Assembly (NCBI GenBank): GCA_050084985.1
Contig: JBITNC010000001.1
Span: forward strand, 183,458,001 to 183,522,000
Direction of reading: 5' to 3'
Source: Nageia nagi
Taxonomy: Eukaryota; Pinophyta
DNA length: 64,000 bases
This document shows positions 35,460-47,057 of the stretch, piece after piece. Below the pieces are notes generated by a model that saw nothing but the letters and a program-made list of their open reading frames with translations, searched no databases and was not told where the DNA came from. Position 1 is the first letter of the stretch. Every line of letters starts with the position of its first letter. The translations under genes were made by a program, and so were the position numbers.

Positions 35460-35830
35460 CTTGCCCACTAAGATATTATGAAGATGATAAATAATTTAGA
35501 TTGATCAAATTGTTTTCCCAAGCCACTATGTTGCCATGGATTTTGATATGAATGGAACTTCCTTACAAAGGTACCAAATGATAAGATTGACCCTTACTTA
35601 CAAAGGCATTAAATGATAAGAATGGTCCTTCCTTACAAAGATGTCAAATGATAAGAATGATCAACCTAGTTTCTCAAGCCATCATGTTTCCATGGATTTT
35701 CTAATAAGAGTGGCCCTTCCTTACAAAAGAGACCAATGATATGAGTGATGAACTTGGTTTCTCAAGCCACCATGTTACCATGGATTTGCTAATAAGAGTG
35801 CCCCTTTCTTACAAATGATACCAATTATAA
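35460..35830 (-). repeat. G2 3'-tail minisatellite
   Basis: Repeats of two alternating words, TCCTTACAAAG..ACCAAATGATAAGA and TTTCTCAAGCCACCATGTT.CCATGGATTT, in three to four irregular units. The same words, on the opposite strand, stand at 55886-56160 in G3, so this is a family-specific 3' untranslated repeat. Confidence 0.75.
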
Positions 35831-36980
35831 GTAATAATATGATATGAATAATAATTTTGATCATATGATAAGTATTTGGTAGGATAAGCATCAATTCAAG
35901 AATGATAAAAAATATTTTGATAAGCATGAATTTGAAATAAAAACATTATTTTGATAAGGAATTGTTACATAAAGTAGGATAAACATGATAAACAATATAT
36001 ATATGACAAGCAATATGCAATTTTTTAGTGCAATATGTGCTGATAAGCAACAATGTTCATTGATAAGTAATTTTATTGACACAACATTATCTAAAATAAG
36101 TGAATAATAAATATTGATAAGCATAATAATGACATGCATTTATGATATGAGAAAATAAAAATAGCATTTTGAAACACATTTAAAATTTTTTGAGACATTA
36201 TCAGCTATGCAAAATAAGAGTGCATTTTTTTAATTAAATTATGATACATAAATGAAAAGCAAAGACATTTTTCCATATTTAATCATATATAAGAGGTACA
36301 AAAAAGGAAATACACTTTAAATTATCATGATAAACTAGCGGTAATGCTAAGAATGTGGTATCATTTTCAGCTTAAAGAAGAAATTTTCAAGAAAGGAGAA
36401 ATCTAGCAAGTTTTTACCACATCCATGAGATGAAAAAGAGCAACAATTTTGAAGAAAACAATAGGTAAAATAAAATTTGTTGATCATTTTATTCCAATTT
36501 TGACCAATTTTCCCCAAAGGGGACTTTTGACAATTCACATTTTATTTTAGAGAATAATAAATAATTTTATTGCATACATGAAAAGAACAAAATTTAAGCA
36601 TCCAAATTTAAAAGAAATAGGGATATGAACCTAGCAGCTATGCTAGAATGAAGCAACATTGCACAAATAAAGGTGTAGAAGGGTGTCAATCAAAAAAGCA
36701 TAGATGGGTAAGTGGTTAGTTGATGAAAAAAAGAAGTTTTTTTGGATAAATTGGCAAGGATTAGTAGATAATTTGAAAAAGGGGATCCTTTTTGTAAGAA
36801 AAATAATAAAACAACACGTGTACAGGCTTAATAGACATGCATACACTCACAATTTATAGAAAATACATCATGAAAATTGAGAAATCACTTGAAAAGCATA
36901 AAGTTTAAGTTTTTAGTTTTTTAAGTATGAATATTTTGCATTTTTGTTATATTTCATGTTACTAATACACATTATATTTG
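35831..36980. other. G2 3' non-coding part
   Basis: AT-rich, many short words of the GATAAGCA/TGATAAGTA type between 35870 and 36130. No similarity to known domains. Small open frames on the minus strand (for example near 36347-36538) show no recognisable motif. Confidence 0.4.
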
Positions 36981-36989
36981 AAATGGATG

Positions 36990-38430
36990 CAAGATCAGGA
37001 TTATCTCCTGTGATGCAAGCCATGTAGTCTAACCATGGATGTCATCGCATACTTTGTTTTGATGCTAGGTGAGAGGGGATGAATAGAGGCATCTAGGTTC
37101 AACATTTGAGGGGGATCATGTGCATCCCATGTGATAAGTATTTTTTTATGTCCCATATGGAATTTTGGTGTGATGAGACTAATACATTCCACCTTCCTAC
37201 AAGTGAGATGATGATCACCCTGATGGATATTCATCGAATTATGTAGGTACCCTTAAAGGATACATTGATACAATAGGCTACTCTGACTATGGATGAGATG
37301 GAGGACTAGTGCTACTGGTTGAAAGGGGTGAGGCACTACTAATAGTTAAAGAAGGTTACACCCCTTCATTAAATAGTTTACATGCCCCTAGAGGATATTG
37401 ATTTCACTAGATATTTAAGGTTCTATGTAGCCATTCTTATCGATATGATCTTGTGTAGCAATAAGAACCATGACTGCTTTCATATAGGATTCATTCCCAT
37501 AATGTAAGGGATATACCTTCATGGCAAGAGGTATGCATGGGAACCTTTTATTTTAGCCATGTTATATAGGATCTTCAAAGTTTTATGTTTATGAAGAATG
37601 ATGAAATTAAACCTTTCTGAATTAATCTCTAGTTTACCAAGATCTAAAGAAGGCACTTACAACATCAACAAAATAGCATAATAACACAAATCATTCTCAA
37701 AAATAACACAAGTTATAAAGTGGTTCCTCCCTCCTTGGGAGTACATACACTAACTAATATCTTCTTATTCTCAAGGATCTCTCTTACAAAATCTCTCCTC
37801 CTTATCCAAACCCTAAACCTATAGCAAAGGTTACTTCTAAGTTGTACAATATGAGAGTGGGGTACCTCTATATTTATAAGAATAAACTCACCCTTTAACC
37901 TCCCTTTAACCAAAGGATAAATTTAAAGGTGTTTTTATATTTATTCCTTTAATGCTTTGAGGTATCTAAAGACACTTTAAGTATTAAGTGAATTTACATT
38001 AAAGAGAAATATTACATAATATTACATTATAAATTCTAACAAATAAGGGAGGAAAAATTATTTTCCATTCATTTATTCTTTAGGATTAAGTTTATGAGCA
38101 TATTAGTGTGGCTCATACTTATCTTCCTATAGTTGTATAGGTGGACATGTCCAACTAGTTTTGATGGAAGAAAGTAAAATGGGTGGGTTTGACTTGGAAA
38201 CTCAAGCAATGTTAAAGACTATTGAACCTTTTGGATGAGGTTGACTTGGTGTGGGATCCATATTTTGACTTGGTAGTATAGGAGGTGTCAAATGATGAGC
38301 TATCATGGAGCATGAATCCATTATATAGGGTCATAGGTAGGTGATTGAGTACTATCATCTAGACTGAGTGCTAAGGTAGTTCAACATGATGCAAGACATA
38401 GGTCTAAGAGTAGGACCCAAGATCCATCTA
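36990..38430 (+). pseudogene. Plant mobile domain (PMD, aminotransferase-like MAIN type) reading frame, antisense in G2
   Basis: On the plus strand, opposite to gag, fragments match the plant mobile domain. They are FWCDETNTFHLPTSEMMITL at about 37150-37220 (family pattern W..ET.TFHLP.GEM.ITL); then RYLRFYVAILIDMILC near 37405-37450; then YLHGKRYAWEPFILAMLYR near 37515-37575. A solo LTR interrupts it at 37599-38041. It resumes with VDLVWDPYFDL (about 38250-38280), WSMNPLYRVIG, and VIEYYHLD.VLR.FNMMQDI near 38345-38405, the family's final block. Frameshifts and stops are frequent. PMD proteins occur as host MAIN/MAIL genes and in transposons. In gypsy elements extra ORFs are known between pol and the 3' LTR, often antisense. 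Function here is unknown. Confidence 0.8.
37599..38041 (-). repeat. Family A solo LTR inside the PMD frame
   Basis: A single family A LTR in minus orientation (TGATGAAATTAAACC at the left, TTCTAACA at the right), diverged near its left end. A TATA box on the minus strand lies at 37871-37878. Neither primer site nor purine tract adjoins it. Flanks are AAGAA and AATAA, a 5-bp duplication with one change, and the PMD sequence resumes on the other side. This is the usual product of recombination between the two LTRs of an inserted element. Confidence 0.85.
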
Positions 38431-38486
38431 TGGGTCAAAGTTCACATGGGGGGAACTAGTAGTATGTATCAGTGACATGTTTTGTA

Positions 38487-38510
38487 ATATATATATATAT
38501 ATATATATAT
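38487..38510. repeat. (AT)n microsatellite
   Basis: Short AT run just after the end of the PMD remnant. Confidence 0.9.
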
Positions 38511-39399
38511 TGGTTATGACATGATGTTTACTCTTTAAATACTTAAAACTAGATTTGAATTTTAATATTTACACTATAATTTTGAGTAAAACAAGCTTAA
38601 CAAAGATAATAGGAAAGGAAAAATTTGCAAAAATAAACTTGAAATACCAATTTAACTAAGACAAGTGTAAAAGAAATAATTTTATAAAAAATAATTTTGC
38701 ACAGACAACAATTTTATTAATCACAATCATATGGAAGATGAGAAAAAGAAAAATAGTCATATCAAATATGAACATAACAGAGTAGTAGCACTAGAATACA
38801 ATGATAGAACTTGGATAAGGAGTAGAAAAAGAGAAAAAAAGACACATATACAAGATATGTCCTAATTAACAAAAAAAGAGGCCTAAAATTTAACAAACAA
38901 AGAAAAGCAAATTTTTATAGTATCCAATTCATCAAATTTGTTAATTATTTACTAGAAAGTGTGAAAAAAGAATAAATAGATACACATTTTTGTAATAAGT
39001 TACATACATCAAAAATGTAAAATCAAACTTTTGACTAAACATTACTATGAATAGAGCAATAATGTTGGGTTCTATTACTCTCACTTGACTATAGGAATAA
39101 GAAACCACCCAATTTAATATGATACATTATGAAATTGGATGAAATAATGAAAAAGAAATGTACAAACATAAAATATAATAAAGTACATTATGAAATAGCC
39201 CAAACACACATCAACATCAATAATCATACCTAGAACTAAAGGTTCTTGAGTTTGATGTTATGGTTATGGTTATGGGATACTCATATTTTTGGTCTACAAC
39301 TTGTTACCATCATCATCAAGTTTTGCTTTCTTAAATTGTATAAATGGATTATTGAATATCATCAACCTTTTATTTTGAGGATGCACCAGACTATCTTGC
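38511..39399. other. G2 central non-coding region
   Basis: AT-rich stretch between the end of the PMD frame and the 3' end of gag. Pol should lie here in an autonomous element, but no protease, RT, RNase H or integrase motif can be seen on the minus strand. Confidence 0.5.
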
Positions 39400-41430
39400 A
39401 CTAGTTTAAACTTGTGTTGCTATAAAATCTCATGTAAAAATTCATGGTCAAATTTAAATTTACCTTTATCATGTAAGTCTTGGACTATATTTTTGAGATG
39501 ACTACACTCTTTTGTGGCATGATCAACTCTCCTATGGAAATTATGAAAGAGATGTTTTTGATATCCCTAAGGTTTAATATGGGGAGGCTTTTTCATTCAT
39601 GGATAGTAGACTAAATTCATGGATACTAAGGCATTCAAGACCTCACTAATTTCCTCATGGAACTTAGTATACTTCCTACATGACATTTTAGCTTGCCAAA
39701 CTTCTATATCATCATGGTTGACATGAGCTATCATTTTGACTTCAAGCTCATGGTAATGGATTTTTATATGTTTGTTAAGAGAAGCATAAGTTTGGACTAA
39801 AGTTAGCTTCATGTGGGTTAAGGTTTAATTAAATGATTTGTAATGGGCCTCTTTAGTAATCATATCATCTATTAGTTTTTCATATGGATAGTCTTGAAAA
39901 TCTGAGAAGTCATATCTACAATATGGAAACAAGGCTCAAAAAAGGATATGTTTCTTTTCTTTGGTAGGTATTGGAACTTGGTTGGCTACTTTGGACCATT
40001 AAAAAATAAAGTCACTAATAAGTTGACCTTGCTTTTGTTTTAGGTTATACATATATAAAGGAGATGTTTATTGTGTTATGAATAATTTATATTGATCTAA
40101 GAAAGTTTTAACAATATCATCAAAACATGTAATACTTTCATTAGGTATATTAGTAAAACACAAGAATGATTCAGATTTTAAGCTAAGAAGGAACAATTTA
40201 GCCAATAAGTCATCATAATTTTCAATTGAAGTAGCCTCTAAGTGATATAGTAAATGTTACCTATTTTTCATACCTTTTTTATGGATGCAATGGAAAAAGG
40301 GCTTGTCACTACCTATTGGAACTATAGGTGCAAACATGTTGATACAAGCCATAATGGAAGTTTGTTGTTGGTTTAACTGTAGCAATTCATGTAGTGCATT
40401 ATTTGGAGGTACAAGTGGTAATGTTTCACCAATATCCTTATTTTTTCCTTTACTAAACCTACAAATAGAACAAAAAAATGAACCTTTTCTTATTCTAAAT
40501 TCTTACCAAATTATTGACCAATTTCATTTGACATTTTGGTTTGGTAGCTCCATATTCCATATTAAACTTAAGAAACTTCAATTCTCTTTTAAGGATATCA
40601 TATTTTGCATCTTACTAACCTTATCTCTATGTCATACCAAATTTGATTGCTAGATCATGTTCATCCATCCATGATTAAGCTATGTATGGCCTTTGGGGTT
40701 CTTCATTTTCAGAGATATCAACTAGGTATTCTTTGTTAGTATTATCTTTGAACACTTTATCAAAGTTGAGATGTACTTATAGGAAAGAAACCATAGGATC
40801 TAGAAAATATGGGATGGGATATTCATTAGGTAATCGAGCAATGGAAATAGGTATAATGTCATCACTAAGGTTATGTATAGTACCAATGGTTTGGTTTGGA
40901 ATCTAGTGTTCAAGAACAAGATTGGGGATGTGAAATTATAATATAAGAACTTAGGAAGGCTTGAAGTACCTTTAAGTTTATTGAAAAGTGGTTAAGATCA
41001 TATCCTATTTAGTTTTTTGAATCATCATCCTCTATTTGGTATATTTAGGATATGAATCTAGGGTAGAACATAGGAGGTATTTAACTTTAGTATCAACTTC
41101 TTGCAAAGTTTAGACAAGAAGAGAAAGACATTATTTCATAGCTAATAATTTTTGACCTTGTGGAAGAGATAAAATTTTAGTAAGTAGCTATAAGGCCCTA
41201 TATGGGAGCTCATCAAGGTCTTCTCAATTATTTTTTACATCTGTATAGGCTACGTAGCTATAATCTTCTAAAGAACTATCATATTCATCATGTAGGTGTA
41301 ATCTCTATACTCTTTCACTTTATATTCTAGGCATATTGGCATAATTATTGTGTGCCCTAGTCTTATTTTTTAGCATAATAGGATATTCAAGATTTTCATG
41401 ATCTATAGTAATGGGTGTATCCATTTCTAA
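39400..41430 (-). pseudogene. G2 gag
   Basis: Minus-strand Gag. The N-terminal part starts with an ATG near 41430 followed by DTPITIDHENLEY, and continues through TAG stops. The capsid core lies at about 40000-40260 (ENYDDLLAKLFLLSLKSESF, TCFDDIVKTFLDQYKLFIT, KQKQGQLISDFIF), fitting the A..W / W.DL...F...F / ESL.DFI pattern. An open piece at 39597-39812 follows. The zinc knuckle HNFHRRVDHATKECSHLKN lies at about 39480-39545, a variant of C..H...GH.T..C..LK. Gag would package G2 RNA and possibly the RNA of relatives. Most breaks are CAG-to-TAG type. Confidence 0.75.
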
Positions 41431-41500
41431 AACACTTTAAATGTGAAATTAGTCCTATCAGTGTAACTAGTGAAGGATAATGTGATGTATCAAAAAGAAA

Positions 41501-41512
41501 TCAAGTTCACCA
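41501..41512 (-). other. Primer binding site of G2
   Basis: On the minus strand TGGTGAACTTGA follows the LTR end by two bases. G3 has TAGTGAACCCAACTTC in the same place. A site starting TGG fits a tRNA ending CCA. I do not assign the tRNA. Confidence 0.6.
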
Positions 41513-41514
41513 AT

Positions 41515-42240
41515 TGTTATAATCAAAATAATAATTATTGCAATTATTTATAAATAAATTAAATTCACCAATTAACTATGAAAAAATAGAAAATTGATGA
41601 ATGAAAGATGAAAATAACTAAATTGACCTTGACCTATCAAAATTGGATTAACAAAAGATATAAACTTGTACTTTACTTATGATAATGAAAAAAGGTGAGA
41701 TTAGATCAAGAGAGGATGAACAATAAGCTTTCCTAAAATATGGAGCCACTAATATGACCTCAACCTAATGAAAACACTAGAAACCTAGCAACAACACCTA
41801 ATTAACATTCAATAATACCTTTTCCATTTATTTTATATCACTATCCTATCTTTGATGTACAAATATCAATCATGAATGGATAAAATATCGCAAGAATGTA
41901 AAGCTCAAAGTTTAACAAAATTCAGATATGATAGGTGGTGTTAAGAAATACAGATCAAAATTGACACAAGTAAATTTTTTGCTATCAAGGATTCATGATT
42001 ATGTCATGTCATGTCATATATTTTATCATTCATAATCCCTCTACCTTTATAGGTAACATTTCTAGTGCTAAGGCTTCTCCTTAGGCTGATTGTGATGTCA
42101 AGCTAACATTTTATCATAAAATATAAAGGTAGATGAGAGTGCATATGGAAAAGAGTATTTATTTAATAAATTAAATAAATCATTTCAAATATTTAAAAAG
42201 GTATTTTAATTAAATCAAAATTCATTTTTATGTGTTAACA
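41515..42240 (-). repeat. G2 5' LTR
   Basis: 726 bp, starting TGTTAACACATAAAAATG on the minus strand and ending GATTATAACA. It pairs with 34480-35129 and matches the G3 LTRs throughout, including the CTAAGG...CCTTAG hairpin near 42070-42090. Confidence 0.9.
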
Positions 42241-43358
42241 AGTTTTTTGTTCCATATTGGATAGTTTTCATATGAATTGGTCTTTAGGAATATGGTGTTA
42301 TATGTTAGTATAAAATTAGCATGAGCAATCTTTATCTAGGTAAGGGCTAAATATATACCATGATATATATGAGTCTTTTAACATCCTTTTAAACCAATTC
42401 ATTTGTAGGACCTATAAAATTTTATCTAGAAATAAATATATATCAATTATTATTTAAATGATGTTAAATATTGATTTTACCTTTATTATGTTCACAAAAT
42501 ACTAGAAAAAACTTAAATTTAATAAAGATATTAAAAAATATCAAATAAGGAGCATTTACCTATGACTTGGTAGTAATGAACCATGCGATCGTAATTTGCT
42601 ATCGATTCAACAATAGTGAATCCTATAGTAAGGATATGCTATCAATCAATAATCAATAAATCTCATAGGTGGAATTCGCTACTAGCTAGTAAAAAAAAAT
42701 CATGTAATAATAAATCTCTACTATTAAAATTATGTTTAATCCCATAGTAGGAATTTATTAATGACCAAGAAACATAAATCTTGTAATGAGATTCCCATAA
42801 TAGTAATTTACTACTTTCCAAATAACAATGAGGATCTATTATCAACTCAATAGCAATGAATCTATTGCTTGCTCAAAATCCTATATTTATACCTCTATTT
42901 GATAATCTCCTTTAAAAGTTACTATAGAAGTAAGACTATGGATATCTATGATAGTAAGGAGGATGTCACTCATGGAGGATAAGTTTCTTTCCATATCCAA
43001 ATATCAATGAATAAGACAACCACAATAAAGATGGGGTTGGGACCCTAAGGTCTAGCAACAAGATACTCTTGAATTATTGAATGACAAGAATACATGGTGA
43101 AAAAAGTTCTAAATTCAACACTAAAGATGCAAGCCATGGTTTTGAATCCTTAGAAAAAATGAGAATGATCCTTTCTAAAATGCAAGGGGAAATTGAAGCA
43201 CTTAAATGTTCATTGCAATATTAGAGATATTATTATATAATATATTATTATTGAGTAGGATCTTAATAATATTTATTGTGTAGGAAAGTATGGGTGGTTT
43301 AAGTCAATAAATTATCCTATTTGTTAGGAGGTTTTAATAATGTCCTATTTATACTCAA
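42241..43358. other. Spacer between G2 and G3 with a degenerate repeat
   Basis: No coding frame recognised. From about 42556 to 42870 a degenerate unit of roughly 55 bp recurs about five times, built on CCCATAGTAGGAATTTGCTA followed by AATAACAATAAATCT-like text. A few CG dinucleotides (near 42588-42605 and 42673) stand out against their rarity elsewhere. Confidence 0.4.
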
Positions 43359-44077
43359 TGTTAACACCCAAAAATGAATTTTAATTTAATTAAAATAGCT
43401 ATTTAGGTATTCAAAATTATTTATTTAATTTATTAAATAATGGTCTTTTTAATGTGCACTCTCATTGACCTTTACATTTTTTGGTAATAGGTCAGCTTGG
43501 TATCACAATAAGCCTAAGGAGGAGCTTTAGTACTAGACTTGTTGCCTATAAAGGTAGAGGGTTTGTGCATGATTAAATATATGATATGACATAATTGAAA
43601 ATCATTGATAGGTGGAAATATACTTGTGTCATTCTTGACTGATGTTTCTTAATGGCATATATCATTTTTGGATTTTTTTATACTTTAAGCTCTACATTCC
43701 TATGATATTTCATCTATTCATGAGAGAAATTTCATGTATTGAAGTTGGGATGACAAAATTGAGTGAAAGGGTAAGGTATTCTTGAATGGTAACTAGGTGG
43801 CATCATTGAGTTCCTAGTGTTGATGATGGGTTGAAGTTGGATTTGTGGCTTCATATTTTAGAGAAGCTCATCATTTTACTCTTATTATTGGATATCACCT
43901 TTGATTATTGTCATAGGTAAAGTACATTTATATATCTTTTGTAAATCTAATTTGATAGGCCAAGATCAGTTAGGTTATTATCATCTTTCATGTATCAATT
44001 TCTTATTATTTTATGATTAATTGGTTAAATTAAATATTCTATAAATAACCTTAATTATTATGATTTTGATTATAACG
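43359..44077 (+). repeat. G3 5' LTR
   Basis: 719 bp, TGTTAACACCC to GATTATAACG (terminal CA changed to CG). It aligns end to end with 56480-57206. The hairpin GCCTAAGGAGGAGCTTTAG lies near 43520. TATAAATA near the right end (about 44037-44045) and other TA-rich words are possible promoter elements, not distinguished here. Confidence 0.92.
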
Positions 44078-44079
44078 AT

Positions 44080-44094
44080 TAGTGAACCCAACTT
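44080..44094 (+). other. Primer binding site of G3
   Basis: TAGTGAACCCAACTT two bases after the LTR end, equivalent to TGGTGAACTTGA in G2. The consensus TGGTGAAC starts as a tRNA primer site should; the tRNA is not assigned. Confidence 0.6.
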
Positions 44095-44177
44095 CTCTTT
44101 GATACATTATGTTATCTTTCACTAGTTGCACCAAAAACTTAGGGTTTTAGATAGGACTAATATTTCATTTCAAGTGT

Positions 44178-45400
44178 CTTAGAAATGAAACCAACTAGCT
44201 TTCTTGCCATGGTCAATAGCTTTGATGAGGCAACCAAACATAATATGAAGAAAATGTCATATAAAAATAGATAAATAAGTGAATCCTTTAACATTGGGGG
44301 TAATAGTTGATTTGTTGGAGGTGCTCCACCAATGTCTAAGGAATCAAATCTACTATGTGATGAGATTCAAAATACTAGGGCACCTAATTTTCAAGTGGAA
44401 CCTATTTTCAATACATACAATGGTGAGGGAGATCCTATGGATCATATCAAGGATTTTGAGATGAAGTTTGAAGTGAAATTTGGAGTGAATGATAATTTGA
44501 TAGCTAATTACTTCCCTAATACATTCAAAGGTGATGCATTCAATTAGTATTTCTTTTACCTACTAAATATATTAATTACAATGTACAAATTATCTTAAAA
44601 TTTTATATCCATTTCAAATATTGTAATCCTATACAAATAATAGTTTTAGATTTAATTAGTGCTATCCAAGGTCCAAATGAGAGATTTGGCAAATTTGAAC
44701 AAAGATTTTAAAAACTATGGAGCATGATTCCCAAACCCTTATTTGAGTCTCATGTCACATTCAAATTTGTCCATAATATCCATCCTAAATTAAAGTTCAT
44801 AGCTATAGATTATATGATCCTACCTTTTATATAAATTGTACATAGGATTATCTAAAAGGAGAAGTTCTTAATATGGGTGACTTTAAATATGGAAACCCTA
44901 ATAAGGAAACTAAGGAAGGTATATATCAGAAAAATGAAGATAAAGAGGTACATGCCATAGAGGAACCCCCGTCTAAAGAGCAACAAAAAATTAAAGCAAA
45001 GAATTTTTTTAAGAATAATACTAGGTTACCTTTGGATCCTATTGTTATGTTAATAGATTGCCTACAAAAGGTACTAATCAAACCTAATCCAAAGCAACAA
45101 CTAGGTCCTCATGGATAAACCTAGTTGGTACAATGAAGACAAATTTTACAAATATGACAAGGTTAAATATCACATAACAAATGCATGCATGATATTAAGA
45201 AAATATTTACAAAAATTATTGGATGATGGTAAAATACAATATGAGTCCCATGCAATTGACTCAGAGGAAGTTGAACCCTTTACAACAAATGTTATCTTCA
45301 ATCGAGATCTGTGCAACACTGCTAAGAGAGGAAGGCCTAGAGAGACCATAAATTTGGCCTCAATAGAGTGAATGAAGATTCCTCACAATTTTGGTACATA
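44178..45400 (+). pseudogene. G3 gag
   Basis: The frame can be followed from about 44178. The capsid entry is clear at 44370-44550: APNFQVEPIFNTYNGEGDPM, HIKDFEMKFEV, ANYFPNTFKGDAFN, fitting F.G..DP..HL..F......D......FP.TL.G.A..W. A further open part (44873-45118) leads into YKYDKVKYHITNACMILRKY at about 45130-45210, a degraded zinc knuckle of the C.YH...GH.T..C..LK type. The first half overlaps another open frame that is only a shadow. Gag forms the particle around element RNA. Stops at 44548 and in the following 300 bases break it. Confidence 0.8.
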
Positions 45401-45599
45401 ATCAATCCTTGAGAAAATAAAGGTAACTCATGTCAAGATATATATTTTTGAAATTTTGCAATTATCAATTGATCGTATAAATGCTTTATTTGATGTACTT
45501 CAGAAAATTAAAGTTGATGCAAATATTCTTATTGTTAAATTTGTTGAATTAGTAGCTAATATTGATACTGATTTAGTTTGTAACATGATTTTCTTCCAA

Positions 45600-46030
45600 G
45601 AGGATCAATTGCTTAGTAAATATATCATTGAAAAAAAATCTAGGACTGTATATTCATGTTAATATCAATGGTATTCCTATTAAGAAAACATTGATTCATA
45701 CTAGTTCAAATGTCAATGTATGTTCATTTAACTTTTTACAAAAGTATTTTCCTTCAATTTATGTTAAAATGAAAAGAAATACTATTAGCATCAAAAGGTT
45801 TGATAATAGTGAAAAGGAATGCATTGGATATATCTATTCCTATTAAAGTTGGTGATAAAATTATTTATCAAAAAGTATATACTTTTGAAGTGAAATTTCC
45901 CTGTAACTTGTTGATTGGTAGACTATGGATCTATAAGATTAGGGTTGTTACTTTCATATTACATTGATTGACTAAATTTATACACAAAGGTAAGCAAATT
46001 ACTATTCATGTATGAGATAATCCTACAAAT
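45600..46030 (+). pseudogene. G3 protease
   Basis: LYIHVNINGIPIKKTLIHTS (45646-45705) corresponds to the L.I.V...G...KK.LIDTGS block, with the catalytic Asp changed to His (codon 45697-45699) and Gly to Ser, so the active site is destroyed. It continues SNVNVCSFNFLQKYF. After a shift, FPCNLLIGRLWIYKIRVV follows near 45896-45950, the ILLGRPWIH closing block. It shares this architecture with G1. It would process the polyprotein. Confidence 0.85.
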
Positions 46031-47057
46031 GTATGTTAAGCAACCAAGAGGTTTTGGATCCTTCATGATTTGGTTGAAAGTGAGGAAGATGCACCAACAC
46101 CTATCAATAACATCACTCTATAAGAGGTAGGTATTAGAGAATAAAAATCTTAGAGATTGATATTTGGGAGAATTTTAGGGAGCTTAGATGATCTCTTTCC
46201 ATCCCATAAATGTGGCACTACTACTTGAAGGAGGATGAAATTGAGCATCGATGCTTCGTTACTAAGAAGAATGATGATCTCATTAAAGATGTGAATATTA
46301 TTTATCAAGAGCATGAAGGAAAAAGTGCATCTAATAATGAAGATACAACCTCTATTTTCAAAAAATGTTAATATTGTGGAAAAGGATTAGGTAAGAATGA
46401 GAAAGGTACCATAGAACCTATTCCAAAAGAAGGTTAGCATAAGAGAATAACTAGTGTTAAATTTGATGAGTCTACACCTAGCTTATCCTCATTAGCTCTA
46501 GCTAGAGATATATTTGATAAATGGTTATATTGTGGCATGATGCATGGTCCTATAGAGGAGTTATAGGCTTACTATGTAGATCCATTTCTACCTCCTATGG
46601 ATCCATTTTGAATGGAAATCTTCTAGAATGATGATGCTATCTTTGAGAAGTAAGAGGCATAAAGTGAGTTACCAAAATCTATTGAAAAGAGGCTCACAAC
46701 TTGGTTTATGTGATATCTTGCTTATTTTTCATGAGGTTTGCATGGATGAGAAAACATTGCAAGTTAGATCCTTATCCCTTTTTCTTTATTTTTTTCCTTA
46801 TTTTGGTCTAGTAAATCCTAGGTCTAGGTATTTAGTGGGTAAGTACAAGAAGACAAGTCCCACTTTTGGCCAAAAAGTGAATGTGTTTTCCTTGATTTTA
46901 GGTTTTCTCATGCTTGATCTCAAAATTTGAAGCACTTAAGAGTCTGATTCTTGAAAAAGGTCACCTCCATAAAAATGTAGTTCTCAAAGTATAGTTTTTA
47001 AATATGTAATTTATTATAATACCCATATGATATAAATTAATATTTGGTAGGCATGTT
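46031..47057 (+). pseudogene. G3 protease-RT linker
   Basis: Open pieces occur (for example around 46628-46930 in another frame), but no domain is recognised. The codons from about 46210 to 46600 read as a low-complexity acidic and Lys-rich linker with stops. By position it belongs to the polyprotein. The part beyond about 46950 is AT-rich and probably not original coding sequence. Confidence 0.4.

Larger units (their letters stand above)
34480..42240 (-). mobile_element. G2: complete gypsy-type element with gag and an antisense PMD frame, no pol
   Basis: Minus-strand LTR element, 7.76 kb. Its parts are 5' LTR 41515-42240, primer site 41501-41512, gag 39400-41430, a long central and 3' part, purine tract next to 35130, and 3' LTR 34480-35129. 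Flanks are AGTAT (left) and AGTTT (right), a likely 5-bp target duplication with one change. LTRs, primer site, purine tract and 3' tail match those of G3, so both belong to one family. No protease, RT, RNase H or integrase is recognisable. A plant mobile domain frame lies in antisense between gag and the 3' LTR, broken by a solo LTR (37599-38041). Confidence 0.85.

Noticed and set aside
40285-40653. 122-codon plus-strand open frame
   Set aside because: It lies opposite the minus-strand gag of G2 and shows no motif; a shadow frame.
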